A DNA stretch of 47,051 nucleotides, taken from NCBI GenBank assembly GCA_937876985.1, contig CALEFT010000003.1, positions 1 through 47,051 on the forward strand. Direction: 5' to 3'. Under the pieces are notes generated by a model. It searched no databases. It saw only the letters and a program-made list of their open reading frames with translations, and was not told where the DNA came from. Source of the stretch: an uncultured Clostridia bacterium. GTDB lineage: Bacteria; Bacillota; Clostridia; Saccharofermentanales; Saccharofermentanaceae. The stretch's first letter is position 1, and every line of letters begins with the position of its first letter. Made by a program: the position numbers and the translations under genes. Positions 1 through 7,927 of this stretch are shown here, piece by piece.

Positions 1-631
1 ATTCCTGCGTTTTATCAATGCGATGCCTCTCAATAATATCTATCAAATACGTTTCCTCAAACAATTTGGTTAAATAATTAATCTTTTGCTCCTCTGTTTT
101 CATCGTTACAGTAAGTGGTAACCCGCCGTAAATTACATACTCGGCCCAACCGTGATAAACATCTCCTTCGTATACTTGCATGAATTCTTTGAATGTTAAT
201 GGATAAACGTGAATTTCGTCACCCCTGCCTCTGAATTGTGTAATAACATCTTTTGAAAGAAATTTAGAATTGCTTCCGGTCACATAGACATCAACATTTT
301 TAATATGCAACAATGAATTGAGTACTTCTTCGAAGTCCTCCAACAACTGCACTTCATCCAATAAAACATAATACTGCTCATTATCTATAATACGGGATTC
401 TATATAATCTAAAATAAAGTCCGGATTCCGATACATTTTATTTTTTCGCTGGTCTAACTCGATAGAGATGATGTGATTCTCATCAACACCCTGCTCCAAC
501 AGATAGTTTTTAAAAATAGTAAAAATCAAATATGATTTTCCACATCTTCTGATTCCGGTCACCACTTTAATCATGCCGTTATGCATTCTATATATTAAAT
601 CATTTAAATACTTATCTCGATTGATATTCAT
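1..631 (-). CDS. AAA+ ATPase, DUF4143-type, N-terminal part (cut by window edge)
   Basis: The minus strand reads from an ATG at 631 without a stop to the window edge, giving about 210 residues. A Walker A motif (GIRRCGKSYL, about residues 26-35) is followed by a Walker B-like LLDEVQ, a sensor-like VTGSNSK and a RGRGDEI stretch, the usual order in the archaeal-type AAA+ family whose members end in a DUF4143 domain. The C-terminus lies outside the window. The ribosome site GAGGAG precedes the ATG. These ATPases are common in Clostridia, often as stand-alone genes near mobile DNA; their cellular role is poorly known. Family call is firm; function is not. Confidence 0.85.
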   Translation of the reverse strand, partial: MNINRDKYLNDLIYRMHNGMIKVVTGIRRCGKSYLIFTIFKNYLLEQGVDENHIISIELDQRKNKMYRNPDFILDYIESRIIDNEQYYVLLDEVQLLEDFEEVLNSLLHIKNVDVYVTGSNSKFLSKDVITQFRGRGDEIHVYPLTFKEFMQVYEGDVYHGWAEYVIYGGLPLTVTMKTEEQKINYLTKLFEETYLIDIIERHRIDKTQE

Positions 632-644
632 AGCGTACTCCTCA

Positions 645-745
645 TTGAATATTTTTGACATTTTTGTCATTTCTCTTCAAACTAATTATACTCGGAAAGA
701 CGTATGAAAACAATTGCATATTGAATATTTTTGACATTTTTGCCA
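645..745. promoter_or_regulatory. Pair of direct repeats, each with a TGACA/TGTCA palindrome, flanking the ATPase promoter
   Basis: The 22-base sequence at 645-666 recurs exactly at 721-742. Copy one contains a perfect palindrome TGACA-TTTT-TGTCA (656-669); copy two has one mismatch, TGACA-TTTT-TGCCA (732-745). One copy lies just upstream of the -35 box and the other in the 5' leader of the ATPase gene, an arrangement typical of a repressor binding two operators around a promoter. The binding protein is unknown. Confidence 0.5.
685..713 (-). promoter_or_regulatory. Sigma-A type promoter of the AAA+ ATPase gene
   Basis: On the minus strand the sequence has TTGTTT (708-713), a 17-base spacer and a perfect TATAAT (685-690). 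Transcription would begin near 678, about 47 bases before the ATG. Confidence 0.6.
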
Positions 746-961
746 AAAAAATTCAATGCCGTTTTTAACCCCACCATCCTAGAAGTTCTAAAAGTTAACA
801 GCATAGTTCCTTTCAACAAAGGTGACAAGCATGCTCCTACGCCAATAAAAATTTTCAATTAGGCAAGAGTATATTTTAGTAGTAGTACAGAATTTGATAT
901 AATATATGTGTTGGATATAAGGAATAAGATTTGTTTTTAAGATTAGAGGGAGGGATATGCT

Positions 962-2098
962 ATGAGTGTAGAGCTAGAGAAGGTTGCTAAGAGCACAATA
1001 GATTTGATTTCCGAGAAAATTAAGAATCTTAAGACACTGAACATCATTGTTGCAGGTAAGACAGGCGTAGGTAAGAGCACGCTGATTAATGCAGTATTCA
1101 AAGATCAGCTTGCAGAGACTGGTATTGGTAAGCCAGTGACTACGCATATGCGCAAGATCTCGAAGAACGGAATTCCGCTAGCAATTTACGACACGAAGGG
1201 CTTCGAGCTTGGTAAGGATGCACAGAAGGAAGTAAAGAAAGAGATTATCGATACAATTACTACTGGACTTGCAACGAAGGATATCAACAAGACGATTCAC
1301 TGCATTTGGTATTGCATCAATACAACCTCAAGTCGTGTTGAGCCAGAGGAGATTGAGTGGATTAGAAGTCTAACAATGGAGAATCAGGTAACTCAGGTTC
1401 CGATTATTATTGTTCTTACTCAGTCTATTTCCAAGAAGAAGGCAGAGGAGATTAAGCGTCTCATTGAAGAAGAAAATCTTGATGTAGTTCAGGTTATTCC
1501 GGTGCTTGCAGAAGAATATGAACTTGACGAGAGAGAGCCGATTAAGCCTTTTGGTCTAGATAAGCTTCTCGAGGTGATGGGAGAGTCGCTTCCTGAGGAA
1601 TTGATTGATACTTTGCAGCATGTGCAGATTGCAAGCTTAGAAGAGAAGAAGCGTCGCGCACATAAGATTGTTGCTACAGCTGCGACAGCGGCGGCTGGAA
1701 CTGGAGCTGCTCCCATACCCTTCGCAGACGCGACCTTGCTCGTACCCACCCAAATCGGAATGATTGCTTCTATTACAGTTGTTTTCGGTTTTGATGTGAA
1801 CAAAAGTGTAATTGCTACGCTTTTGTCTTCTGCTCTAGGAACAGGTGGTGCTACGATTCTTGGCCGCACGGTTGTGACGAATTTGATCAAGCTCATTCCT
1901 GGCGCGGGCACTGTTGTCGGCGGCGCGATTTCTGCCGGAACTGCGAGCGTGATTACGATTGCTCTTGGCGAAGCGTACATAGGCATCATGGAGCTGCTCT
2001 TTAAGGGTGAGCTTAGCATGAGCGACATCAACACTGAGAAGGGTAAGAGCAAGATGCGTGAGCTTTTCACTCAGCAGCTTAAGAAGCAGAAGACCTAA
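962..2098 (+). CDS. GTPase with C-terminal DUF697-like membrane domain
   Basis: The protein of 378 residues opens with a short helix and then a G domain: P-loop GKTGVGKST at residues 32-40, a switch threonine region PVTTH near 58, and DTKG at 77-80. The G4 position reads TQSI (153-156) instead of NKxD, so nucleotide specificity is uncertain. From about residue 225 comes an Ala/Gly-rich hydrophobic domain with PIPFADA and a following FGFD, the signature of DUF697 (YcjF-type) proteins, which probably associates with membrane. A strong ribosome site GAGGGAGG at 946-953 supports the ATG at 962. It is a single-gene unit. Role unknown; related GTPases are linked to envelope stress or membrane remodelling. 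Confidence 0.85.
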   Translation: MSVELEKVAKSTIDLISEKIKNLKTLNIIVAGKTGVGKSTLINAVFKDQLAETGIGKPVTTHMRKISKNGIPLAIYDTKGFELGKDAQKEVKKEIIDTITTGLATKDINKTIHCIWYCINTTSSRVEPEEIEWIRSLTMENQVTQVPIIIVLTQSISKKKAEEIKRLIEEENLDVVQVIPVLAEEYELDEREPIKPFGLDKLLEVMGESLPEELIDTLQHVQIASLEEKKRRAHKIVATAATAAAGTGAAPIPFADATLLVPTQIGMIASITVVFGFDVNKSVIATLLSSALGTGGATILGRTVVTNLIKLIPGAGTVVGGAISAGTASVITIALGEAYIGIMELLFKGELSMSDINTEKGKSKMRELFTQQLKKQKT

Positions 2099-2125
2099 GC
2101 GAAAAGCTACAAACCATAACAAACA

Positions 2126-2158
2126 AAGCCGTTCCACGTATGATTAATGGAACGGCTT
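2126..2158. terminator. Bidirectional hairpin terminator
   Basis: Perfect 11-base stem (AAGCCGTTCCA at 2126-2136 with its complement at 2148-2158). On the minus strand it is followed by a T-rich run, so it mainly serves the lipoprotein gene ending at 2181, and it also lies 28 bases after the GTPase stop. Confidence 0.7.
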
Positions 2159-2180
2159 AACTATGCAAATAATTTAGTTA

Positions 2181-2783
2181 TCACTTTGCTGGCATATAAG
2201 GATACCTGAATTCACTAAGGAAGGCTTGGATGTCGCTAATGTCGTTGCTCGTTGGGTTCGTCGCGTAAATCACAATGATTGTGTCTTCAGTGTAGTAATA
2301 TCCGCCATAGGCGTTTGGTACGCTGAAGATAATGTAGCCAACTTCTTCGTCTTTGTTGATAGTTTTCTCGATAGATGCGTCAGTGATACCAGCGCAGCCC
2401 ATGTTTCCTATGAATTCCAAATCGCTAATTATGCCAGGAGTGCTAGTGTTGCTAGGACTAAGCTCGTCAATAACTGCATCGACGCAGTTAGAGAAACTTT
2501 CAAAAGCGTCCTCTTCGTCGTCGAAGACAATGCGTGCAAGATATAGGTTTTCTCGAACGTATTGCTGTGCGAAAGAAGCTTCTTCGAATAGGCTGAACCT
2601 GAATTGATGGGGCTCTCGGTATAAGAGAAGCTCGTCTTCTCCGAGGCCTATCGTGGAAGCGGCTTTGGCAAAGTCGTTGTTTTGGATTTTGCTTAAGCTT
2701 ATTTTCGAGCAAGCTGCGATACCCAAAACGAGACTAGCAAATAACGCTAGTGCGATGAATTTTATTGTTCTAATGTGTTTCAT
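2181..2783 (-). CDS. Acidic lipoprotein, paralog 1 of a tandem cluster
   Basis: The 200-residue product starts with a lipoprotein signal peptide: basic MKHIRTIK, hydrophobic stretch, lipobox IAAC with Cys25 as the lipidated residue. The mature part begins SKISLSKIQNNDF and contains FDDEEDAFESF and, later, VGYIIFSVPNAYGGYYYTEDTIIVIYA. The same blocks occur in the next gene at 2817, so the two are paralogs; two more lipoproteins upstream share the plan. It would sit on the outer face of the membrane. No known domain is recognised. It is the last gene of the four-gene run and is followed by a terminator. Confidence 0.85.
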   Translation of the reverse strand: MKHIRTIKFIALALFASLVLGIAACSKISLSKIQNNDFAKAASTIGLGEDELLLYREPHQFRFSLFEEASFAQQYVRENLYLARIVFDDEEDAFESFSNCVDAVIDELSPSNTSTPGIISDLEFIGNMGCAGITDASIEKTINKDEEVGYIIFSVPNAYGGYYYTEDTIIVIYATNPTSNDISDIQAFLSEFRYPYMPAK

Positions 2784-2816
2784 ATCTATCTCTTAGTATC
2801 CCTTAGAATTCGCGAA

Positions 2817-3353
2817 TTAGTCTTCGAGGTAAGGGTATTCTAGCTCGCCTAGGAAGGTCTGGATTTCTCTAATGTCGCGCGAGCTTGGTTCTATTGCAAA
2901 GACGAGTAGAAGAGTGTCTTCGCAGTAATAGTATCCGCCGTACCCGTCATCCATGTTGAAAATGATGTAGCCAATCTCGTCGTCTTCGTTTAGGTTTTTC
3001 TTGAGCTTGTTGCCGGTTCTTCTGTTTCCAACCTCGTCCTCAACAATTTCGATATATTGCTCGAAGCAGTCAAATGCGTCACCCTCGTCGTCGAAAACAA
3101 CATATGCTAGGTATAGGTCATTATGTGTATAAACCATAGCGTAGGATGCTTCATCGAAGTCACTACCTGTAAACTGCCAATCTTCCTCGTAAACATCAAT
3201 CTCGTCTTCGTCGATGTCGATTTCTTCTGCAGCCTTCACGAAGTCGTCTTCGTCGATTTTTTCGAAATTGATCTTCTGGCAAGAAGTTATTCCAAATACA
3301 AATGAAGCCATCAATGCCAAAGTGGCAAGCTTCTTAAAACTAGAATTTCTCAT
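2817..3353 (-). CDS. Acidic lipoprotein, paralog 2
   Basis: The chosen start is the ATG at 3353 (MRNSSFKK), because AGGAGTGG lies just before it; a start at 3389 would add 12 residues without a ribosome site. The signal peptide ends with the lipobox GITSC. The mature part (INFEKIDEDDFVKAAEEIDIDEDEIDVYE) is highly acidic and aligns with the 2181 gene: FDDEGDAFDCFEQY corresponds to FDDEEDAFESF, and DEIGYIIFNMDDGYGGYYYCEDTLLLVFA to the matching block there. The function is unknown. A structured leader lies directly upstream (3375-3419). The tandem arrangement points to local duplication. Confidence 0.85.
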   Translation of the reverse strand: MRNSSFKKLATLALMASFVFGITSCQKINFEKIDEDDFVKAAEEIDIDEDEIDVYEEDWQFTGSDFDEASYAMVYTHNDLYLAYVVFDDEGDAFDCFEQYIEIVEDEVGNRRTGNKLKKNLNEDDEIGYIIFNMDDGYGGYYYCEDTLLLVFAIEPSSRDIREIQTFLGELEYPYLED

Positions 3354-3374
3354 ATTTCCACTCCTAATAAAAAT

Positions 3375-3428
3375 ACTCGCGTCTTGCACATGCCAATTAA
3401 TAGCATGTGGACTACGAGTATCATTATA
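3375..3428 (-). promoter_or_regulatory. -10 box and 5'-terminal stem-loop leader of lipoprotein 2
   Basis: A perfect TATAAT (minus strand, 3423-3428) places the transcript start near 3416. The RNA would then begin with a long stem-loop: ACTCG/CGAGT (3415-3419 with 3375-3379), GTC/GAC, and CACATGC/GCATGTG (3387-3393 with 3403-3409) around a 9-base loop. The ribosome site follows at once. It may stabilise the mRNA or control translation. The -35 box is weak. Confidence 0.45.
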
Positions 3429-3458
3429 TACAATCTATGAGTTTTATGCAGTAGGAGA

Positions 3459-4067
3459 TTATGCGGAAGGCAATTCGAGTGCCTCAATAATTGCGATGGC
3501 ATCCTCGTAGTAGTCTTCCTCGGTGTTTACAGTAATTACTGTCTCACCAATCCAGTAAATAGAAAGAATTACCTCATCCTCCTCTGAAGCGAAAAGGTAC
3601 CCATAAAGCTCGTCGCTATTCTCAGGTTCATATTCGCTAATAATTGTGTTCTCATCGTCCTCGTCGATGTAGTCGTCATCTAATAGTGTGTCGTATACTT
3701 CGAGCATTTCTTCGTAATAGTCTTCCGCGTCATCCTCGTTCTCGAACTCGATTAGCATGAACACGAATTCGTTGTCGTTAGAAGTATATGTCACTGCCTC
3801 AGAGTAGGAATAATTATCTAGCAAAAATCTTCCATAATCCGAGTCGCCGTATATGATTTCGAGCTCGCTATCACCAGCATCTGTGTATTCCGACAATACA
3901 TTAATAGCATCTCTTGATGTAGGGGCCTTGTCTGGCATCTTCTTGCTGCTAGAGCAAGCCATCATTGTGCTTACAAGACAAACCATCAACGCTACTAGCA
4001 AAACGCTTCTAGTCAAATTATTTGTAGTCTTTCGATTCTCGTTATTCTTGATATCCTTAATATTCAT
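3459..4067 (-). CDS. Acidic lipoprotein, paralog 3 (divergent)
   Basis: The 202-residue protein has a long basic N-terminus, a hydrophobic segment and the lipobox TMMAC followed by SSSKKMPDKAP. The mature domain is rich in Asp, Glu and Tyr, with FENEDDAEDYYEEMLEVYDTLLDDD in place of the FDDEEDAFESF helix of paralogs 1 and 2, and a C-terminal strand-rich part (VILSIYWIGETVITVNT) before DAIAIIEALELP. Sequence identity to the others is low but the order of blocks is the same. A good ribosome site (GAGGAG) precedes the ATG at 4067. The function is unknown. Confidence 0.85.
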   Translation of the reverse strand: MNIKDIKNNENRKTTNNLTRSVLLVALMVCLVSTMMACSSSKKMPDKAPTSRDAINVLSEYTDAGDSELEIIYGDSDYGRFLLDNYSYSEAVTYTSNDNEFVFMLIEFENEDDAEDYYEEMLEVYDTLLDDDYIDEDDENTIISEYEPENSDELYGYLFASEEDEVILSIYWIGETVITVNTEEDYYEDAIAIIEALELPSA

Positions 4068-4113
4068 ATTCGTTATCTCCTCGTGATTTGCACTTTATAT
4101 CACATTGATACTA

Positions 4114-4659
4114 TCACTCAATCGCTGGCAATCCTAAGTCAGCTAAGAGTGCGTTTACTCTTTCCAAATGATCTCCATTCTCGGAAGCAAATACGCAGAA
4201 CACTTGGTCCTCGCAGAATGTATAAATAATATTGTCTGCAAAAATCCATCTTGTACCTTCGATGTCTTCGTCTAACTCTCCGCAGAAAATAACATATCCA
4301 TTATTCGCCTCTTCATCAAAATGAATTCTCAAAGAGCCCTCATAGTCCTCGCCCTCGACTAGTTCCTCGTAAGCCTCATAAATCTCCTCGAAAAACTCCG
4401 CCGCATCGTCCTCGTCCTCGTAAATGTAAAGTGACGAATTCAAATCCAAGTCGAGAATCTCGTAAGCCTCGCGCTCGCCATTACCATCGAATGAGTCTAC
4501 GTCGCTATAGTGAATGGCACTCTCGTCAAGGTCAAAGTGGCTAGTCGCAAGTTCAGTGTAATCCTCCGCATCAATCTTCTCGATGACGATTTCCTTCTCG
4601 CATCCAGCAAGCGCTGCCGCCATCACCAACGTCATCAAAACAAGTGTAAATTTCTTCAT
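4114..4659 (-). CDS. Acidic lipoprotein, paralog 4
   Basis: The start at 4659 (MKKFTLVL) is chosen because AAAGGGG lies just upstream and a classical lipoprotein signal begins there, ending with the lipobox LAGC. An open frame extends to 4803 but its first 48 codons do not look like a signal sequence. The mature 181-residue protein carries YEDEDDAAEFFEEIYEAYEELVEGEDYEG, matching the acidic helix of paralogs 1-3, then a strand-rich region (GYVIFCGELDED, IIYTFCEDQVFCVFA) and a short C-terminal helix. It is the first gene of the lipoprotein run. The function is unknown. Confidence 0.85.
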   Translation of the reverse strand: MKKFTLVLMTLVMAAALAGCEKEIVIEKIDAEDYTELATSHFDLDESAIHYSDVDSFDGNGEREAYEILDLDLNSSLYIYEDEDDAAEFFEEIYEAYEELVEGEDYEGSLRIHFDEEANNGYVIFCGELDEDIEGTRWIFADNIIYTFCEDQVFCVFASENGDHLERVNALLADLGLPAIE

Positions 4660-4976
4660 CTTTTTTCCCCTTTCTTGTTGTGACCTCATAATATACTTCA
4701 CATGTGTATTCTTTATGTACTTCTCTAATTTTCTAGAAAAATCTTTCTTGCTTGACATTTCCCTTCTCGAAAAGCACCGCAGACAAACACTACACACATG
4801 CATAATGAGAATTCTATCAATTCTATCATAGATATATTTTTATCATATAGTTTTCTTACCATATGTTAACACTATCTTCCTATTAGTGTGGTATTCTCTA
4901 ATCATGATGTTATTTCTATTAGAAATTCACGTAGAAACACGCGAGCGTCTACGCAAGAATCGGAGGTATTAAGACA
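4660..4976. other. Intergenic region between divergent lipoprotein 4 and aldo/keto reductase
   Basis: AT-rich stretch with no convincing ORF. It carries one exact copy of the over-represented decamer (4766-4775, minus sense) and the ribosome site GGAGG (4962-4966) of the aldo/keto reductase. Promoters for both genes are expected here, but I cannot assign boxes with confidence. Confidence 0.4.
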
Positions 4977-5906
4977 ATGGAAAATATTAAAGACAAGATT
5001 CTCATCGGTACATGGGCATGGGGAACTGGCAGTAATGGTTCCGCTATGGTTTTCGGAAATAAGCAGGATAAGGATGCGCTTAAGGAAGCCTTCGATGAGG
5101 CGATTAAGCTAGGCTTCAAGCGTTGGGATACGGCTGCAGTTTATGGTATGGGCACTTGCGAGACTTTGCTAAGCGGCTTCATTAAGGGTTATGACGATAT
5201 TTATATGTCGACGAAGTTTTTCCCTGGCAAGAAGTATAAGGCAGGGGAGCTTACGAAGTCTTTTGAGGATAGCATGGAGCGCCTAGGTCTTAAGTCTGCG
5301 GACTTGTTCTGGATTCACGTTCCAAAGAATTTGGACATGAACATCGAAGAAGCAATCCCACTAATTAAGGCTGGTCGAATCAAGTCGCTTGGTATCTCTA
5401 ATGTGTCGCTTGAGCATATTAAGGAAGCGCAGGCAAAGCTTGCTTCTTCCGGACTTAAGCTTGGCGCAGTGCAGAACCATTTCAGTTTGCTTCGTAACGA
5501 TCAGCAGGAGATAATTGACTATTGTAATAGCAATGGTATTGAATATTACGCATACATGGTGCTTGAGCAGGGAGCGCTAGCTGGAAGATATAATGCCAAG
5601 AATCATTTTCCAACCTTCTCGATGCGTAATCTCATGTTCCCGGCAAGCAAGTTTAAGAAGATCGAAGGCCTACTATCCAAGATGCAAGAAATCGCTCAAA
5701 AATACGACATCGACGCGTCACAGGTGCCGATTCTTTGGACAATCAGCAAGGGTGCAATTCCAATCGTTGGCATAACAAAGAAATCCCACGCTGATAAGCT
5801 TAAGGCGGCAATGAATGTGTCGCTTACTGATGACGAAGTAAAGCTCCTTGAAGATATGGCAGCTTCGACAGGCATTAGACAGCAGGGTATGTGGGAGCCG
5901 CAGTAA
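4977..5906 (+). CDS. Aldo/keto reductase
   Basis: The 309-residue protein has the (beta/alpha)8 barrel pattern of NAD(P)H-dependent aldo/keto reductases. The catalytic tetrad is visible: Asp51 and Tyr56 in WDTAAVYG, Lys80 in MSTKFF and His114 in FWIHVP. Later blocks IKSLGISNVS and GAVQNHFSLL, and the cofactor-binding VGITKKSHADKLKAA near the C-terminus, fit the family. It would reduce aldehydes or ketones in the cytosol; the substrate cannot be read from sequence. The ATG at 4977 follows GGAGG with a 10-base gap. It appears to be transcribed alone. Confidence 0.93.
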   Translation: MENIKDKILIGTWAWGTGSNGSAMVFGNKQDKDALKEAFDEAIKLGFKRWDTAAVYGMGTCETLLSGFIKGYDDIYMSTKFFPGKKYKAGELTKSFEDSMERLGLKSADLFWIHVPKNLDMNIEEAIPLIKAGRIKSLGISNVSLEHIKEAQAKLASSGLKLGAVQNHFSLLRNDQQEIIDYCNSNGIEYYAYMVLEQGALAGRYNAKNHFPTFSMRNLMFPASKFKKIEGLLSKMQEIAQKYDIDASQVPILWTISKGAIPIVGITKKSHADKLKAAMNVSLTDDEVKLLEDMAASTGIRQQGMWEPQ

Positions 5907-6041
5907 GTTAATTGGACTAATCCACAACATCAACGAAGTCCCATTATTGTACCTCCTAATAGTGTAAAATATAGTCACAAAACACGTAGATTGAAAAACT
6001 AACACTGTACTTTGACAACTGAATAACACAAAAAACATCTA

Positions 6042-6054
6042 GTTTACTTTTGCA
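6042..6054 (+). repeat. 13-bp direct repeat, left copy, flanking the IS30 remnant
   Basis: GTTTACTTTTGCA occurs here and again at 7532-7544 in the same orientation, on either side of the transposase remnant. It may be an end fragment of the element or of an earlier insertion; as the copies are direct, they are not its terminal inverted repeats. Confidence 0.4.
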
Positions 6055-6065
6055 ATGAAGGAATA

Positions 6066-6097
6066 AGAACTAGCCCAGCCGCGGCTGGGCTAGTTCT
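6066..6097. repeat. 32-base perfect palindrome upstream of the transposase
   Basis: The sequence from 6066 to 6097 is identical to its own reverse complement (half-site AGAACTAGCCCAGCCG). In RNA it would form a very stable hairpin. Such structures near IS 5' ends stop outside transcription from entering the transposase gene; it may also be a terminator for the aldo/keto reductase, although no T-run follows. Confidence 0.6.
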
Positions 6098-6133
6098 CAA
6101 GGATAAACCATTGTATATTCCAAGTAAGTCACC

Positions 6134-6153
6134 ATCTGCTGAAAGGAGCAGAT
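6134..6153 (+). promoter_or_regulatory. Hairpin carrying the transposase ribosome-binding site
   Basis: ATCTGCT (6134-6140) pairs with AGCAGAT (6147-6153) around a six-base loop GAAAGG, ending right at the ATG at 6154. The Shine-Dalgarno AAAGGAG lies partly in loop and partly in stem. This would limit translation of the transposase, as is common in IS elements. Confidence 0.5.
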
Positions 6154-7470
6154 ATGAATTACTACTTTAAAACTGGTCAACTCGATTTTTCTGAGAGAGT
6201 TGCCATTGAAACCGGAATATGCAAAGGAGATTCATTTAAGAAAATTGCAAAAAGAATAGGAAGACATCCATCAACTATTTCTCATGAAGTTAAGATGAAT
6301 AGGACCATCGCTAAAGGTAATTATTTTCTTAACAACGATTGTCGTAAAGCTAGACATTGCGTAACTAAAGGATTATGTGATGAATCTTGTAGATATGTAT
6401 GTGTTAGATGCAGAGGAAGAGATTGTAGATCTATGTGCGACAGATATGTATCAATGGAATGCACTATTCCTCAACGTCCACCTTATGTCTGCAACAATTG
6501 TTGCAATAAGAAGATTTGTCACAAGACAAGGTATTTCTATAGTGCTAAATATGCAGAAGCAGCTGTTACCAGAAGAAGATCCGAAAGCCGACAAGGTATA
6601 AGACTTACTGCTGAGCAGTTTGAAGAAATGGATAAGCTTATCACCAGATGTGTGAAAAAGGGACAGCCATTAACTCACATATATGCAGAGCACGAACAGG
6701 AATTACCAGTTTGTCTCCGAAGCCTCTACAACTATATAGATGCTGGTGAGATGACGATTAAGAATATTGATTTACGTCGTAAAACCGGTTACAGAAGACG
6801 TAATGGTAAGAAAGAAAAAAAGGCATTTAACCAAGAATACCGCCAAGGTAGAACATATCTAGATTTTGAAAATGGATACCAAATGGGATTCTTTTGTGAT
6901 GAAGAAGTGGTTGAAATGGATACAGTAAAAGGATGTAGAGAGTCAGGTAAAAGACTTCTTACAATGATTATGAGAAGGAATTCAATTATGTTGATGTTCC
7001 TTATGCCTGATGGTACTGCAGCTTCTGTAAAAACGGTATTTGACTATCTTGAAGCAGGTTTGGGATATGAATGCTTTAACAGACTGTTCCCTGTGTTTCT
7101 TACTGACAATGGCTCTGAGTTTAAGAAGATTGATTGGTTGGAATTAAACGAAGAATTATTACCAAGAACATAAATTTACTACTGTGATCCAATGGCTTCC
7201 TGGCAGAAACCTCATGTAGAGAAAAATCACGAGTTTATTAGATACGTAATTCCAAGAGGCAAAAGTCTTAATCCATATACCGATGAAGATATTACTCTAC
7301 TGATGAATCACGTTAATAGTATTAAACGTAAGAGCTTAGATAACTTTGCTCCGTACGAACTTGTGGCTGATAACGATGAGGATATGCATAAGTTAATGAA
7401 ACTATTAAAAATGGACCTCATCCCGGCCGATGAAGTCCAATTAACTGCTAATTTATTCAAGCAGAAGTAA
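6154..7470 (+). pseudogene. IS30-family transposase interrupted by an in-frame stop
   Basis: The reading frame encodes an IS30-type transposase: N-terminal helix-turn-helix (KIAKRIGRHPSTISHEVKMN), a Cys-rich segment with many CxxC pairs (about residues 60-125), and an integrase core with the first Asp in VEMDTVKG and the second in LTDNGSEF. A TAA at 7171-7173 ends the frame after residue 339. The same frame continues directly with IYYCDPMASWQKP and the block EKNHEFIRYVIPRG that holds the catalytic Glu, ending at 7470. The break thus separates the second Asp from the Glu. A single base change explains it, since the frame is otherwise intact over 438 codons. Active transposition from this copy is unlikely. 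Confidence 0.85.
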
Positions 7471-7496
7471 AACTAGATTCTATTGCAGATGGTGAC

Positions 7497-7927
7497 CGAT
7501 ACAAACAAAACAAGTATTAATTAAGTGTCGCGTTTACTTTTGCATAACGATTAACGCGAGGCTTGTTTGCTATGTAAAGAAACAAACATTGTCAACAGAA
7601 TTACTTGGATTATAGCACGATTTGGAAGAAAAACCTTTTGATTTCAGCTCCAGAAATGGTCCTATTTCGCGTTTGCGTTAGTTTGTGTTATTTAGGTTTA
7701 ATGTTAGTTTTGCATTCAACGAAGATGAATAAATCTATGAAAGTTATAAAGAGTTTTATGAACTACTTGAATCAACAACAGTTATTGAAGTAGAGGAATT
7801 TAGAAACAGCTAAGTATACATACTGTCATTATTATTTCCACAAAAAATGTTACAAGTATCGCAACAATTTTTTGTGGAAGGAAAGACATGCATACTTTGC
7901 TTTGATGCAAACGAAGGAAAAAAGAAG
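7497..7927. other. Region right of the IS remnant with decayed coding sequence
   Basis: No intact gene is evident. In one plus-strand frame the stretch ending near 7812 reads RFNVSFAFNEDE, a stop, then IYESYKEFYELLESTT and VIEVEEFRNS before a final stop. This looks like the tail of a former acidic protein broken by a stop. An overlapping open frame at 7605-7793 has no ribosome site and unusual composition, and I do not call it a gene. Confidence 0.3.
7532..7544 (+). repeat. 13-bp direct repeat, right copy
   Basis: Second copy of GTTTACTTTTGCA (see 6042-6054). It lies within a local inverted repeat (TCGCGTTTA / TTAACGCGA, one mismatch) at about 7529-7559. Confidence 0.4.

Larger units (their letters stand above)
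632..961. other. Intergenic region between divergent ATPase and GTPase genes
   Basis: This 330-base stretch holds the ATPase promoter and its repeat pair (645-745), and a probable promoter for the GTPase gene: TATAAT at 898-903 with a weak TTTAGT at 875-880, spacer 17. The stretch 746-870 shows no ORF or clear hairpin. Confidence 0.5.
6128..7496 (+). mobile_element. IS30-family insertion sequence remnant
   Basis: GTCACCATCTGC at 6128-6139 and its exact reverse complement at 7485-7496 form a 12-bp inverted repeat enclosing the transposase remnant, spanning about 1.37 kb. The repeats may be the ends or subterminal parts of the element; true termini and target-site duplications could not be fixed by eye. 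The transposase carries an internal stop, so the copy is probably inactive. Confidence 0.55.

Noticed and set aside
1489..2137. Minus-strand ORFs under the GTPase gene
   Set aside because: They oppose a gene with clear GTPase motifs and have no ribosome sites.
4660..4803. Extended N-terminus of lipoprotein 4
   Set aside because: The first 48 codons lack a ribosome site, and a classical lipoprotein signal begins at the internal ATG at 4659.
7605..7793. 62-codon plus-strand ORF
   Set aside because: No ribosome site, unusual composition, and a neighbouring frame looks more like the remains of a real protein.
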